From Psychrobacter sp. Choline-02u-9 (lineage in GTDB: Bacteria > Pseudomonadota > Gammaproteobacteria > Pseudomonadales > Moraxellaceae), in the NCBI RefSeq assembly GCF_002836505.1, contig NZ_PJBF01000059.1, positions 1 to 64,000 of the forward strand: a stretch of 64,000 nt of DNA, given 5' to 3'. Below are positions 55,773 through 64,000 of the stretch, one piece after another (within the stretch, counting starts at the first letter, position 1; each line of letters starts with the position of its first letter). Position numbers and translations under genes: made by a program. The notes beneath the pieces were generated by a model. That model was not told the DNA's origin, did no database searches, and saw only the letters and a list, made by a program, of their open reading frames with translations.

Positions 55773-57048
55773 AGCACAAGTACTGACCCATGATAAAGAC
55801 GCGCAGCAAGCTTACAATGCTGATCCGTTAATTTCCAACAGTATCTCGACCGACTTACTCATCGACACTCATGCAACGGGTCAGCGTCTACTCGATGATG
55901 CTGGTGCTATCACCGTACCGACGTTCGTCTTATGTGCGGGCAAGGATTATGTGGTCGATAAACAGGCTGAGCGCACATTTTATGAAGCGATTAACACACC
56001 GATCAAACGCTGGCAGTTGTATCCAGACAGCTACCATGCAATCTTTCATGAGACCAATAAAGCCGATGTCTTTGCCGACTGTATTGAGTTTGCTGAGCAA
56101 ATATTTAGCACCCAAGTACAAGTCCCTGATCTAAGTACGGCTCACTTAAACAGTGCCAGTAAGGATAAAGTGGATCGTTTGGCGATTAAACCATTCAATC
56201 CAAACTTTGCGATTACCCGTTTTGCGATGCAGAAGTTTGGTCATGTTAGCGATGCGATTGCGACAGGACTTGAGCATGGATTTGATTCAGGTCATTCACT
56301 GGATCATGTCTATTATAATAAACCCAGCGGTCAGAATAAATTCGGACAGGCAGTCGATAAATTTTATTTAAACAATATCGGCTGGCAAGGTATTCGCATT
56401 CGCCGTGAGCATATATTGGAGTTGGCACGTGAAGCATTAGCCGACATTAGGACTACCAAGCAAAAAAACGCTGAGCCATATCAACCGAAATTATTAGATA
56501 TCGCTAGTGGACATGGTTTTTATGCGTTTGATCTGCTGACAGAATTTACAGATTTGTATGCTGAATTGCGTGATTATGAGATGCATAATATTCAGGCACT
56601 GCAAGCAAAAGCACAGCAGTTAGTGATTGCTGATCGAGTAGTGACCAGTCAGAAGGATGCCTTTGATCCTTCCAGTTATATCAATGCACATACGAATGAT
56701 ACTAGTACCGATACTAAAAAATCAGATCTTGCTATTGCTTCAGGGTTATTTGAATTATTCTCTGATAATGCGCTACCAGCGACAGCTTTGGCAGGTATTT
56801 ATGACAGTTTAAAATCGGGCGGTTATCTGATTTATACCAACCAACCGTGGCACCCTGAGCAGGAGTTTATCAGTAAAACACTAAATAATCACCGTGGTAG
56901 TAGTTGGGTAATGCGTTGTCGTTCGCAAGCAGAAATGGATCAACTGGTTGAGCGTGCAGGCTTTAAGAAAGTCACGATGCGTATCGATCGCTTTGGGATA
57001 TTTACTGTTTCGTTAGCGATTAAAACTGTATCAACTGATGATGAGTGA
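55726..57048 (+). CDS. YnbC-like hydrolase C-terminal part plus methyltransferase domain (after frameshift)
   Basis: Continuing the broken fusion in the +1 frame from GTG at 55726 gives VARTLGLMSRVSSYVKAQ and about 440 residues to the stop. It supplies the hydrolase Asp (CAGKDYVVD) and His (DSYHAIFHE), then the YnbC-type linker GFDSGHSLDHVYYNKP and a class I methyltransferase (motif I LLDIASGHGFYAFDLL; TNQPWHPEQEF). E. coli YnbC has the same two domains. The annotated start is only the likely frame entry. If translated separately, ATG 55747 (MSRVSSY) would give the methyltransferase without a working hydrolase. Ends three bases before the patatin gene. Confidence 0.75.
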   Translation: MARTLGLMSRVSSYVKAQVLTHDKDAQQAYNADPLISNSISTDLLIDTHATGQRLLDDAGAITVPTFVLCAGKDYVVDKQAERTFYEAINTPIKRWQLYPDSYHAIFHETNKADVFADCIEFAEQIFSTQVQVPDLSTAHLNSASKDKVDRLAIKPFNPNFAITRFAMQKFGHVSDAIATGLEHGFDSGHSLDHVYYNKPSGQNKFGQAVDKFYLNNIGWQGIRIRREHILELAREALADIRTTKQKNAEPYQPKLLDIASGHGFYAFDLLTEFTDLYAELRDYEMHNIQALQAKAQQLVIADRVVTSQKDAFDPSSYINAHTNDTSTDTKKSDLAIASGLFELFSDNALPATALAGIYDSLKSGGYLIYTNQPWHPEQEFISKTLNNHRGSSWVMRCRSQAEMDQLVERAGFKKVTMRIDRFGIFTVSLAIKTVSTDDE

Positions 57049-57051
57049 TAG

Positions 57052-58239
57052 ATGAACAATGAGCAGGTTAAACCTTATGAACGTGTTCAGCTGTTTTCAG
57101 GGGGAGGGTCACGTTTCGGTTACTATTTGGGCAGTTATGCAGCCTTAGTGTCTCATGATTTAGCGCCAGATATTATCGTCGGTACTTGCGGTGGTAGTTT
57201 GTCTGCCTACTTAGTACACCTTGCGCCCGACCCTAAAGATTTGCAAGCATTGATGTGCAGCCGTGAGTTATATCGTGTCATCACTGCCATCAGACATGTC
57301 GCGCCAGATGAAGCCAATAAACGTCTAAAGCTGCGCTATATGACACATGCACTCAAACGTTGGCGGTTATCAAAGCAAAGGGATAATGGACAAGGACAAC
57401 GTCAAGCAGACAGCTACGAGCGACTGTTAAGTGAGGTGCAGCAGCTGGCGATGTTTCGTATCGATAACGAGCAGTATTGGCTAGATGAGCTGTCGCAGTT
57501 TGCTACTAGTAATAATGATAGTGGCAATACTGATAAGGCAGCACCAGAGATAGCAATCATTGCTAGCCGACTGTATCAAGCACCTGCTGATGGTTTGTAT
57601 AATGAAAAACTCGCACTGCAAGAGTTGTTATTTGCGCCGCCGTGCTTACCAAATTTCGTATCAGGTCTGGCTGACGAACAAATAACGTCACCAGCGCATA
57701 TGTTTGCAAACGGACGCATACACCCGTCTGTAAAAGTACAGACGCAATGGGATTTTGCCCCAGTGATTCGCGCGTCTATGGCTGACATGTACTATCTACC
57801 GCCCACACACATCGCAGAGCTTGGCTGGTGCTTAGGTGGGGTGATTAATCTCACACCTATCGAACTGGCCTGTCAGTTGGGTAACAGTGTATTTGCAGAA
57901 ACCAAGGCAGGTTATGACCCATGGCTTGCCGCCCCAGCGATTCAGCGCGTCTTTGGTTTTGATCCCAATGAGCGCTTGGCAGCAGTACACAGTTATCAAC
58001 CAGTCAGTGTGTCGGCGCTCACTGAAACCATTAATAAAAACCGTCAGCTACATTGGTTACCATTTGCCGATAATGAACAGCAGTTAGCAGGTCAAAATGT
58101 GCAAAAGCGGTTTAACCTAAAGCAAATGACTGTTGAGCTAATACACAGCGACTATGACGGTTTTGTGCAGCAAATGCAGGCGCAATGGCAATATGGCTAT
58201 CAGCGTACGGTCAACTATATACAGCAACATAAATTATGA
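57052..58239 (+). CDS. Patatin-like protein with altered catalytic dyad
   Basis: The 395-residue protein has the patatin oxyanion loop GGGSRFGYYLG (residues 17-27) and the nucleophile elbow as GTCGGSL, where Cys46 replaces the usual Ser of GxSxG. The second catalytic loop, normally DGG, reads WCLGGVINLTP with Leu261 instead of Asp. Patatins hydrolyse acyl chains from lipids with a Ser-Asp dyad, so this one is either inactive on esters, a Cys enzyme, or a lipid-binding protein. It sits between the YnbC-like part and the short-chain dehydrogenase with ATGA overlap to the latter, so it is in the same operon. Confidence 0.8.
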   Translation: MNNEQVKPYERVQLFSGGGSRFGYYLGSYAALVSHDLAPDIIVGTCGGSLSAYLVHLAPDPKDLQALMCSRELYRVITAIRHVAPDEANKRLKLRYMTHALKRWRLSKQRDNGQGQRQADSYERLLSEVQQLAMFRIDNEQYWLDELSQFATSNNDSGNTDKAAPEIAIIASRLYQAPADGLYNEKLALQELLFAPPCLPNFVSGLADEQITSPAHMFANGRIHPSVKVQTQWDFAPVIRASMADMYYLPPTHIAELGWCLGGVINLTPIELACQLGNSVFAETKAGYDPWLAAPAIQRVFGFDPNERLAAVHSYQPVSVSALTETINKNRQLHWLPFADNEQQLAGQNVQKRFNLKQMTVELIHSDYDGFVQQMQAQWQYGYQRTVNYIQQHKL

Positions 58240-59060
58240 AAAACATCGCAAAAGGTATCACTAGAAACCATGCGCCGCATATTATTATCGTTGGTGGTAC
58301 GAGTGGCATTGGCTTGGCATTGGCGTTGCATCATCAGATGCTTGGCTGGCAGGTGAGCGTTGTTGGTAGTAGCGCAGCAAAGATAGCCGATATCAATAGC
58401 CAGCATCCTGCTATCGTAACTTATGTGTGTGATTTAACTGAACCAAATCAAACGCAAACGTTATTAGACAATTTGTCAGGTATTCCATTTCAAAGGCTGA
58501 TCTATAGTGCTGGTAGCTATACCAATGAGCGTATCCATCACTTAAATCAAGCAGATAGCGACCAAATGCTAGCAATTAATTTACAGGCATTTGAGCAGGT
58601 TTTTAGATGGGCAAGTGATCAGTTAAAGCAGCAGTTAAAACAATCACATCAGGCGTTGGATTTGACTGGAAGTGACAGAACTAGCCTCATCTGTATTGCC
58701 TCTATCGCAGGTACGATGGATTATCCTTATGCTAGCCTTTATGCAAAAAGCAAACGTGCAATGATTGCTACGGCTAGCGCTTATCGAGCAGCACTTGCGC
58801 CTTACAACATCCAAGTGAACTGTATTGCTTCAGGCTATATCAATACTCAAGCACTACGTGATTTAAACGATGGCGATGCTAGCCATAAGCCATTTATCAT
58901 GAGCACGCAAGCAGCTGTTGTTCGTATTATGCAGGCGATTGACGATGATGTAGAACTAGCGATATTCCCACGCTCAATGCGCTATATCACGAGTGCCTTA
59001 AATCATTTGCCTAAGCCTGTGCTCAATTGGATATTGCGCAGTAAACTAGATAAAGCATAG
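58236..59060 (+). CDS. Short-chain dehydrogenase/reductase
   Basis: The 274-residue enzyme has the NAD(P) motif VGGTSGIGLALA (residues 19-30), the NAG-type motif as YSAGSYTN, and the catalytic Ser-Tyr-Lys as CIASIAG and YAKSK. That is a classical SDR. It overlaps the patatin stop by four bases (ATGA) and belongs to the lipid operon, so it may reduce a keto- or aldehyde-lipid intermediate; the substrate is an inference only. The C-terminal basic stretch (LNWILRSKLDKA) may touch the membrane. A 30-base gap separates its stop from the convergent CdsA-like gene. Confidence 0.9.
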   Translation: MKNIAKGITRNHAPHIIIVGGTSGIGLALALHHQMLGWQVSVVGSSAAKIADINSQHPAIVTYVCDLTEPNQTQTLLDNLSGIPFQRLIYSAGSYTNERIHHLNQADSDQMLAINLQAFEQVFRWASDQLKQQLKQSHQALDLTGSDRTSLICIASIAGTMDYPYASLYAKSKRAMIATASAYRAALAPYNIQVNCIASGYINTQALRDLNDGDASHKPFIMSTQAAVVRIMQAIDDDVELAIFPRSMRYITSALNHLPKPVLNWILRSKLDKA

Positions 59061-59090
59061 ATGACTATGCTATCTGTGCTTTGATTGTAT

Positions 59091-59984
59091 TTAACCAAAT
59101 AACCAGTACAGTAGGGTAAATACTGGCACTCCAATCAGCAAACTGTCTATCCGATCTAATACCCCACCATGACCAGCGAGCATCGTTCCGGTATCTTTTA
59201 CCCCATGTTGACGCTTAAATGCTGATTCCAACAAGTCTCCAAATATACCGCTTACAGCCAAGCCATAGGCAGCTAATAGACAGACCCACCAATCAAAAGG
59301 GGTGAGCCCAAAACCTAGTGCTGTTGCCAAGATTGCCGCAACTAAACTACCAAAGATAGCACCTTCAATGCTTTTATTCGGGCTAATAGTCGGCGCTAGA
59401 CCTCGTTTAAAGAGCTTACGTCCAAGCAGTCTCCCACATAAATATTGGGCAATATCATTAAACTGACTGGCAAATAATACGAAGAGTAAAACGCCATATT
59501 GTTCGCGTTGCCAGGTCAATTGCTGTAAGGCTACAAGGCTAATGATGAGTGAGAGGAAGGTAACACTCAGTAGTAGGTCTAAGTAGTTGAGCCGCGTATA
59601 GTGTTGAGTCGGATTGAGAGAGGTCTTCGGTAGCAGGAGCGTACTTGGCTGTAAGCCTTGCGCTTGGAGTTTATGAATGAGCACGGCTTTACTGCGTAAA
59701 CACCATAGGCGTTTAATCTCGTAGCTACCGCGTAAACCAATTAATATAAAAAATAAAATGAACAGCCATTGATAGGGATATACTTGCAAATGAGAACCTT
59801 GCGTATCGTTCGTTATTTTTGCAATCACATAGCAAGTGCAGAGCGCGGCTAACATCAACCACCACGAGCGTGCTATCAGGTAGATTTTTGGCAAGCGTTT
59901 GCGCAGACGATGTACGGCAAGTACACTCCAAGCCAAGCTGACAATTATCATCAGGGCAATTACAAACACAATATCAGAAGCCAT
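59091..59984 (-). CDS. CdsA-family phosphatidate cytidylyltransferase (YnbB-like)
   Basis: The 297-residue multi-helix membrane enzyme activates phosphatidate with CTP to give CDP-diacylglycerol. The family signature SAFKRQHGVKDTGTMLAGHGG then VLDRID is present at the C-terminus, after CGRLLGRKLFKRGLAPTISPNKSIEG. This matches the CdsA pattern in full. It is probably a second, pathway-dedicated copy like E. coli YnbB, since it lies beside the YnbA/YnbC-like fusion and convergent with that operon. The ATG at 59984 is used; the TTG at 59999 would add five residues. Neither has a clear ribosome site. Confidence 0.9.
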   Translation of the reverse strand: MASDIVFVIALMIIVSLAWSVLAVHRLRKRLPKIYLIARSWWLMLAALCTCYVIAKITNDTQGSHLQVYPYQWLFILFFILIGLRGSYEIKRLWCLRSKAVLIHKLQAQGLQPSTLLLPKTSLNPTQHYTRLNYLDLLLSVTFLSLIISLVALQQLTWQREQYGVLLFVLFASQFNDIAQYLCGRLLGRKLFKRGLAPTISPNKSIEGAIFGSLVAAILATALGFGLTPFDWWVCLLAAYGLAVSGIFGDLLESAFKRQHGVKDTGTMLAGHGGVLDRIDSLLIGVPVFTLLYWLFG

Positions 59985-60111
59985 GCCATGGACACTCAAA
60001 GAAGAGGTAATATTTTAAGCCTATCCATAATGATAGCTTAAATGCTTCTTTAACTATAGTGTTAGATATCCTCTTGATGGGTTTGGCTATTATCTGTTAT
60101 CTGTCGTAGGT

Positions 60112-62001
60112 TTAAATATGGTCAGTAACTGGTATCGGACAACGCTCATTTTCTATAATGTGAGAAAAGGAGCTAAGCGTAGTTTTTCTTAATGGCAGAA
60201 TGATACTGGTTAAAGGCGTTTCAGCTAAGTTAGGATAATCCTCGCGATAATGTCCACCGCGACTCTCAAAGCGCTGATAAGCCGATTGGACAATCATCGT
60301 TGCTAACGCTAATTGCCTCACCAATTGAAAAATGTCAAGCTCACTGTCAGTAGTAAGGGCTTTACTACTCATATCAGATAGCATGGTTTTATTATGTTCG
60401 ATTGACTCTTGCCACTGCTCAATTTGTCGCAATGCTTGCTCTAATTTTTCATCGCTACGTGTGATGCCCATATTGGCTGTCAAAAGAGCTTTCAACGCTA
60501 TAGTTATCTCTGCAATAGCTACGTCAGAATGAAACGCCTTATCGGCATTATAAGTTGGGAGTGATGACTGCTTAGAAGAAGGTAAAATAACAAACTGCGT
60601 GTTTTCTAATGTCGGATATTGCCAAATACCGGCAGCTAACTGATGCAGTTCATAGTAGGCAGTCGTATGTGGCTGTGGCATTTTTTCTAAAGCTTCTAAG
60701 TTCTTTAAGCGATCCAATTTTGTTAAGTAACGTGGCAAATTAGCGGCAATGTTGCGACCAACCACCACACACTCCAACAATGAATTACTTGCTAAACGGT
60801 TGGCTCCATGTAGCCCTGTATAAGCAACTTCGCCTGCTGCATATAGTCCTGCGACGTCGGTCAAACCATTGGCGCAAGTCACCACGCCGCCACAACTATA
60901 GTGGGCAGTCGGAGCGACCGGAATAGGGTCTGTCGTCATATCGATACCGAGTGCTAGCAGCGTCTGATAAATCTGCGGGAAATGTGCCTGTATAAATGCG
61001 GCTGGCAAGTGACTGATATCAAGATGCACGTAGCCAAGTCCGTTACTACTAATCTGATTGGCTATTGCCCGAGCGACGATATCGCGTGGCGCCAATTCAG
61101 CGCGCTCATCAACGTCTAACATAAAGCGCACGCCAGTCTGTGGACAATAGAGTCGTCCACCTTCACCGCGTAATGCTTCAGATATCAGAAAGCTGCTGTC
61201 ATCTAATGCCAGACCCGTTGGGTGAAATTGAATAAATTCTAAATTTGCCAAGCGGCAACCTGCCTGCCATGCCATCATGACGCCATCACCAACACAGACG
61301 TTAGGCGCGCTGGCACGCTTAAATAGTTGACCTAAGCCACCACTAGCGAGTACGACAGCTGAACTATGAATGGTGAGTTGGCGCTCGTTGATATGATCAA
61401 AGACTAACGCTCCTCGGCAATGTCTAATCTCGCTATCGTTCATGCTAAAAGAGGAGCTGCTAATTATAGGTGAAGTCAGTAACTCTAATGCTTCATGATA
61501 AGGCAAGATAGTGATATGGGTTGCAGCTTGTGCTTTGGTAATTAATGCATCCATCACGTGCCGACCCGTTGCATCATCCGCATGAGCCACACGTCTACAG
61601 CCATGACCGCCTTCTTTGGTCAAGTGTAAGTCACTGGTTTTTAAGACTACAAAATCAGGTGTATTATCATTTTCTTTAGTTAAAGTAGATTGAGTAAATG
61701 GCACACCTTGTTCGCATAGCCACTGCACCGCTTGCTGTCCTGCACCCAAGATACGGGCAGTATTGTCAGTCGCACACAATCCTGCACCAGCGATTAAGGT
61801 ATCAGCGACATGCTCAGTCACAGAGTCTGCTTTGTCTAAGCTGGCTGCGATACCACCTTGAGCGTAGTGACTTGAGCACACCTCAAGTGCGGCTTTGCTT
61901 AAAACAGTGATATTCAGTGATTTCGGCAGAGATAGCGCGGTGCTCAAGCCTGCCAGACCAGCCCCAATAATAAGAACATCAGTTTTTATCATATTACTCA
62001 T
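60112..62001 (-). CDS. nadB: L-aspartate oxidase
   Basis: This flavoenzyme oxidises aspartate to iminoaspartate, the first step of NAD synthesis. The FAD motif is VLIIGAGLAGLSTALSL, then SSHYAQGGIAA, HGCRRVAHADDATGRH and the active Arg region (PTAHYSCGGV, HGANRLASNSLLE). At 629 residues it is longer than E. coli NadB (540); a Ser/Asn/Gln-rich insertion lies around residues 480-540. The ATG at 62001 has AGGAGC nine bases upstream and gives a normal N-terminus. ATG 62070, coupled to the nadA stop by TAGCATG, would add 23 residues and is also possible. It is the second gene of a nadAB operon. Confidence 0.95.
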   Translation of the reverse strand: MSNMIKTDVLIIGAGLAGLSTALSLPKSLNITVLSKAALEVCSSHYAQGGIAASLDKADSVTEHVADTLIAGAGLCATDNTARILGAGQQAVQWLCEQGVPFTQSTLTKENDNTPDFVVLKTSDLHLTKEGGHGCRRVAHADDATGRHVMDALITKAQAATHITILPYHEALELLTSPIISSSSFSMNDSEIRHCRGALVFDHINERQLTIHSSAVVLASGGLGQLFKRASAPNVCVGDGVMMAWQAGCRLANLEFIQFHPTGLALDDSSFLISEALRGEGGRLYCPQTGVRFMLDVDERAELAPRDIVARAIANQISSNGLGYVHLDISHLPAAFIQAHFPQIYQTLLALGIDMTTDPIPVAPTAHYSCGGVVTCANGLTDVAGLYAAGEVAYTGLHGANRLASNSLLECVVVGRNIAANLPRYLTKLDRLKNLEALEKMPQPHTTAYYELHQLAAGIWQYPTLENTQFVILPSSKQSSLPTYNADKAFHSDVAIAEITIALKALLTANMGITRSDEKLEQALRQIEQWQESIEHNKTMLSDMSSKALTTDSELDIFQLVRQLALATMIVQSAYQRFESRGGHYREDYPNLAETPLTSIILPLRKTTLSSFSHIIENERCPIPVTDHI

Positions 62002-62071
62002 ATCACTGCTGCTCCTGTTATTTTCATAGCGAGTGGTGCTGGGACGATCAACTGAATGCGACTGATTCATG

Positions 62072-63211
62072 CTAGGCTGCCCCAACGTTAGCGAACAGCG
62101 CACGGTCTTTTACAATGTCGCCACTGGCGGCTACGCGTTGCTTTTGCGCTTCAGCAAAATCAAGCATCCGTTGTAATGGTTTTTTTGCTGCAGTCGCTAG
62201 CTCAGGTGTCATTAGCACTTCGCCGCTTTGATAGGCTAAGCACTGTTCAATCCCTTTTAGACCGTTCATGGCCATCCAAGGACAAAACGCACAGCTCTTA
62301 CAGCTTGCGCTCTCACCAGCAGTCGGTGCGGCCAAGAATCGCTTGTTTGGTGAGCGTTTTTGCATCTCGTGCAATATGCCCAAATCAGTAGCGACGATAA
62401 AGGTATCAGCATCCATCTCATACGTTGATTGCAAAAGCTTGCTAGTCGAGCCGACCACATCGGCTAGTTCAACCACGCTATCAGGTGACTCCGGATGCAC
62501 CAAGACTTTGGCCTCTGGGTACTCCTCTTTCAGTTGCAGGAGTTCAGTGGCTTTAAATTCGTTATGTACCAAACAAGACCCTTGCCAAAGCAGCATGTCT
62601 GCACCAGTCTCACGCGCAATATATTTACCCAAATGGCGATCAGGCCCCCAAATGATAGGCTCACCTTGGGCATGTAAGTGACTGACGATGTCTATACCGA
62701 CAGATGAGGTTACCACCCAATCAGCTCTCGCTTTTACCGCGGCGCTGGTATTGGCGTAGACGACCACAGTACGCTCAGGATGGGCATCACAAAATGCTGA
62801 AAACTCATCAGCAGGGCAGCCCAAGTCAAGCGAGCATTCGGCTTCCAAATCTGGCATGAGGACAGTCTTTTCCATGCTTAATATTTTTGCCGATTCACCC
62901 ATGAAGCGCACACCAGCGACCACCAATGTTTGAGCGCTATGAGCTTGTCCAAACCGAGCCATTTCAAGTGAGTCACCGACGCAGCCACCCGTTGCCAATG
63001 CCAAATCTTGGATAAAAGGGTCGACATAGTAGTGTGCTACCAGTACGGCATTATTGTCTTTTAGTAGCTTCTTGATGTTTTCTTCAACCACGATGCGTTC
63101 AGCGCGAGGCAAGTCTGCTGGTATTTTAGCCTTGGCATATTCAATATTCATCTGAGTGGCGATGCGATTGTCCGTACTCATGATAGGTGCGTCGTAAGGA
63201 TATTTTTTCAT
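62072..63211 (-). CDS. nadA: Quinolinate synthase
   Basis: The 379-residue [4Fe-4S] enzyme condenses iminoaspartate with dihydroxyacetone phosphate to quinolinate. Family landmarks are [51 protein letters not shown] and the C-terminal [13 protein letters not shown]. Cluster ligands probably are the Cys of [17 protein letters not shown] and CAFCPW. The ATG at 63211 (MKKYPYDAP) has AAAGG eight bases upstream; a longer frame to 63280 is rejected. It is the first gene of nadA-nadB, with a palindromic candidate operator about 86-110 bases before the start. Confidence 0.97.
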   Translation of the reverse strand: MKKYPYDAPIMSTDNRIATQMNIEYAKAKIPADLPRAERIVVEENIKKLLKDNNAVLVAHYYVDPFIQDLALATGGCVGDSLEMARFGQAHSAQTLVVAGVRFMGESAKILSMEKTVLMPDLEAECSLDLGCPADEFSAFCDAHPERTVVVYANTSAAVKARADWVVTSSVGIDIVSHLHAQGEPIIWGPDRHLGKYIARETGADMLLWQGSCLVHNEFKATELLQLKEEYPEAKVLVHPESPDSVVELADVVGSTSKLLQSTYEMDADTFIVATDLGILHEMQKRSPNKRFLAAPTAGESASCKSCAFCPWMAMNGLKGIEQCLAYQSGEVLMTPELATAAKKPLQRMLDFAEAQKQRVAASGDIVKDRALFANVGAA

Positions 63212-63296
63212 AATGGCAGCCTTTGTTGGTGCAATAACGATAAATGTATGAGCTAAAAAATAGGTAATTGGGCATAACAAATTTATAAGTTATCTT

Positions 63297-63321
63297 AATT
63301 ATGCTCATTTTGAGCATAATT
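63297..63321. promoter_or_regulatory. Palindromic operator in the divergent nadA / regulator promoter
   Basis: The perfect inverted repeat AATTATGCTCA (63297-63307), spacer TTT, TGAGCATAATT (63311-63321) lies between nadA and the NadQ-like gene. On the minus strand it falls between TTGTAA (63320-63325) and CATAAT (63298-63303), a -35/-10 pair with a 16-base spacer. On the plus strand TGAGCA (63311-63316) and TATACT (63335-63340), 18 bases apart, could serve the regulator. A protein bound here would block both promoters. It resembles the NadQ-box core ATGCTCA-TGAGCAT as I remember it. Confidence 0.75.
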
Positions 63322-63514
63322 ACAAGTATTTTTTTATACTGATCTATTCAATATATTCGGTTTTAGCCTTTCAAAACGGTATGTCGATATTGATTTTTTA
63401 TACTTACAACGACAGACTATGATAGTTTTAGATTCAAGCTATACTAAGCCATACGGTAGCTATTAACCTTGATAGCCTTTTGTTTTTCAGAGAAAAAGGA
63501 TAATCCCCAAAGCC

Positions 63515-64000
63515 ATGACGTTGTCTTATTCACATGCGCACCAGCAAGGTAGCGGCACGACAGAAGTGGTCGCCGTGTTGGTCGCTATCACAGATCATAT
63601 CGCGCGTGTCCTAACCGTTGACCAAGGCAAGCTGTTGCCAAATGGGCCACTTATGCCGCTACATCGCTCGTTACAAGCAGGTGTGCGTCAATGGGTAGAG
63701 GAGCAAACGCAGCAACCGCTTGGATATTTGGAGCAGTTATATACCTTTGTCGATACTAACAGGCGTAATATTGATGGCCATGCGTTGGTGTATGTGAGTT
63801 ATTTAGGTTTGGTGCAAGAGACGCAAACGCAGGCACTCCAAAGCAAAGCACTCTGGCGAGATTGGTATGATTATTTCCCATGGGAAAATCATTTGGACGG
63901 TATGCCTAGTATTATTATGGACTTTATCGTACCAGCACTACTTGAATGGGCCAATACTGCCAACGACTCGATTGTCCAACAGCGCAGGCGTCAGCGTATT
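63515..64000 (+). CDS. nadQ: NadQ-type NAD biosynthesis regulator (COG4111), C-terminus beyond the right edge
   Basis: From the ATG at 63515 the frame is open to the window end, 162 codons. The N-terminal part is a Nudix-like domain (LLPNGPLMPLHRSLQAGVRQ, then EEQTQQPLGYLEQLYTFVD), followed by WRDWYDYFPWENH and a helical C-terminal start expected to lead into a winged helix. This pattern is the NadQ family (COG4111), transcription repressors of nad genes. The gene is divergent from nadA, with a perfect palindrome between them, which is the expected arrangement. The Nudix catalytic box is not visible. AGGA lies 14 bases before the ATG, a loose spacing. Confidence 0.72.
   Translation, partial: MTLSYSHAHQQGSGTTEVVAVLVAITDHIARVLTVDQGKLLPNGPLMPLHRSLQAGVRQWVEEQTQQPLGYLEQLYTFVDTNRRNIDGHALVYVSYLGLVQETQTQALQSKALWRDWYDYFPWENHLDGMPSIIMDFIVPALLEWANTANDSIVQQRRRQRI

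Noticed and set aside
62268..62681. 137-codon plus-strand frame inside nadA
   Set aside because: It is antisense to the quinolinate synthase core and has no ribosome site.

Overview
The window reads as a chromosomal segment of a moderately AT-rich gammaproteobacterium of the Moraxellaceae, most likely Psychrobacter. That placement is an inference from gene content and order: leuS-lptE-holA, dut-phosphomannomutase-argB, a fused nuoCD inside a complete nuoA-N operon, ybeZ-ybeY, and paired ubiH/ubiI-type hydroxylases. I see no rRNA, phage, insertion sequence or CRISPR array. The only RNA genes are two identical tRNA-Lys(UUU) copies.

Layout. 1-8.2 kb: an unrecognised AT-rich gene running off the left edge, an OsmC-like/flavodoxin-like pair, a DUF938 methyltransferase, an exported dienelactone-hydrolase-like protein, a large-subunit catalase (katE type), a metallo-beta-lactamase-fold hydrolase and the two tRNA-Lys genes. 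8.3-24.8 kb: mostly minus-strand housekeeping genes (macB, macA, holA, lptE, leuS, argB, a phosphomannomutase-type enzyme, dut, mgtE, rep) with one small ArsC/Spx-like gene on the plus strand. 25.6-42 kb: the full respiratory complex I operon nuoA-B-CD-E-F-G-H-I-J-K-L-M-N, ending at a strong terminator. 42-54 kb: a ferredoxin-NADP reductase, a conserved hypothetical, a TonB-like protein, an MscS channel, ybeY and ybeZ, two ubiquinone-type FAD hydroxylases, an AT-rich PIN-like protein and a LysO-like exporter.

54.3-60 kb holds the most unusual locus: a CDP-alcohol phosphatidyltransferase domain fused to an alpha/beta hydrolase-methyltransferase protein, a patatin-like protein, a short-chain dehydrogenase and, convergent, a CdsA-type phosphatidate cytidylyltransferase. 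The first and last parts resemble E. coli YnbA, YnbC and YnbB, whose pathway is uncharacterised. This suggests a phospholipid made from a CDP-activated precursor. A +1 frameshift splits the fusion inside the hydrolase domain, and the patatin has Cys at the nucleophile position and Leu in place of the catalytic Asp.

60-64 kb is an NAD biosynthesis locus: nadA and nadB on the minus strand, and divergently a NadQ-type regulator that runs off the right edge. A perfect 11-bp inverted repeat sits between them, inside the predicted divergent promoters.

Short tandem repeats (7-, 8-, 14-, 15- and 20-bp units) occur in several intergenic gaps, including a 20-bp array between nuoB and nuoCD.
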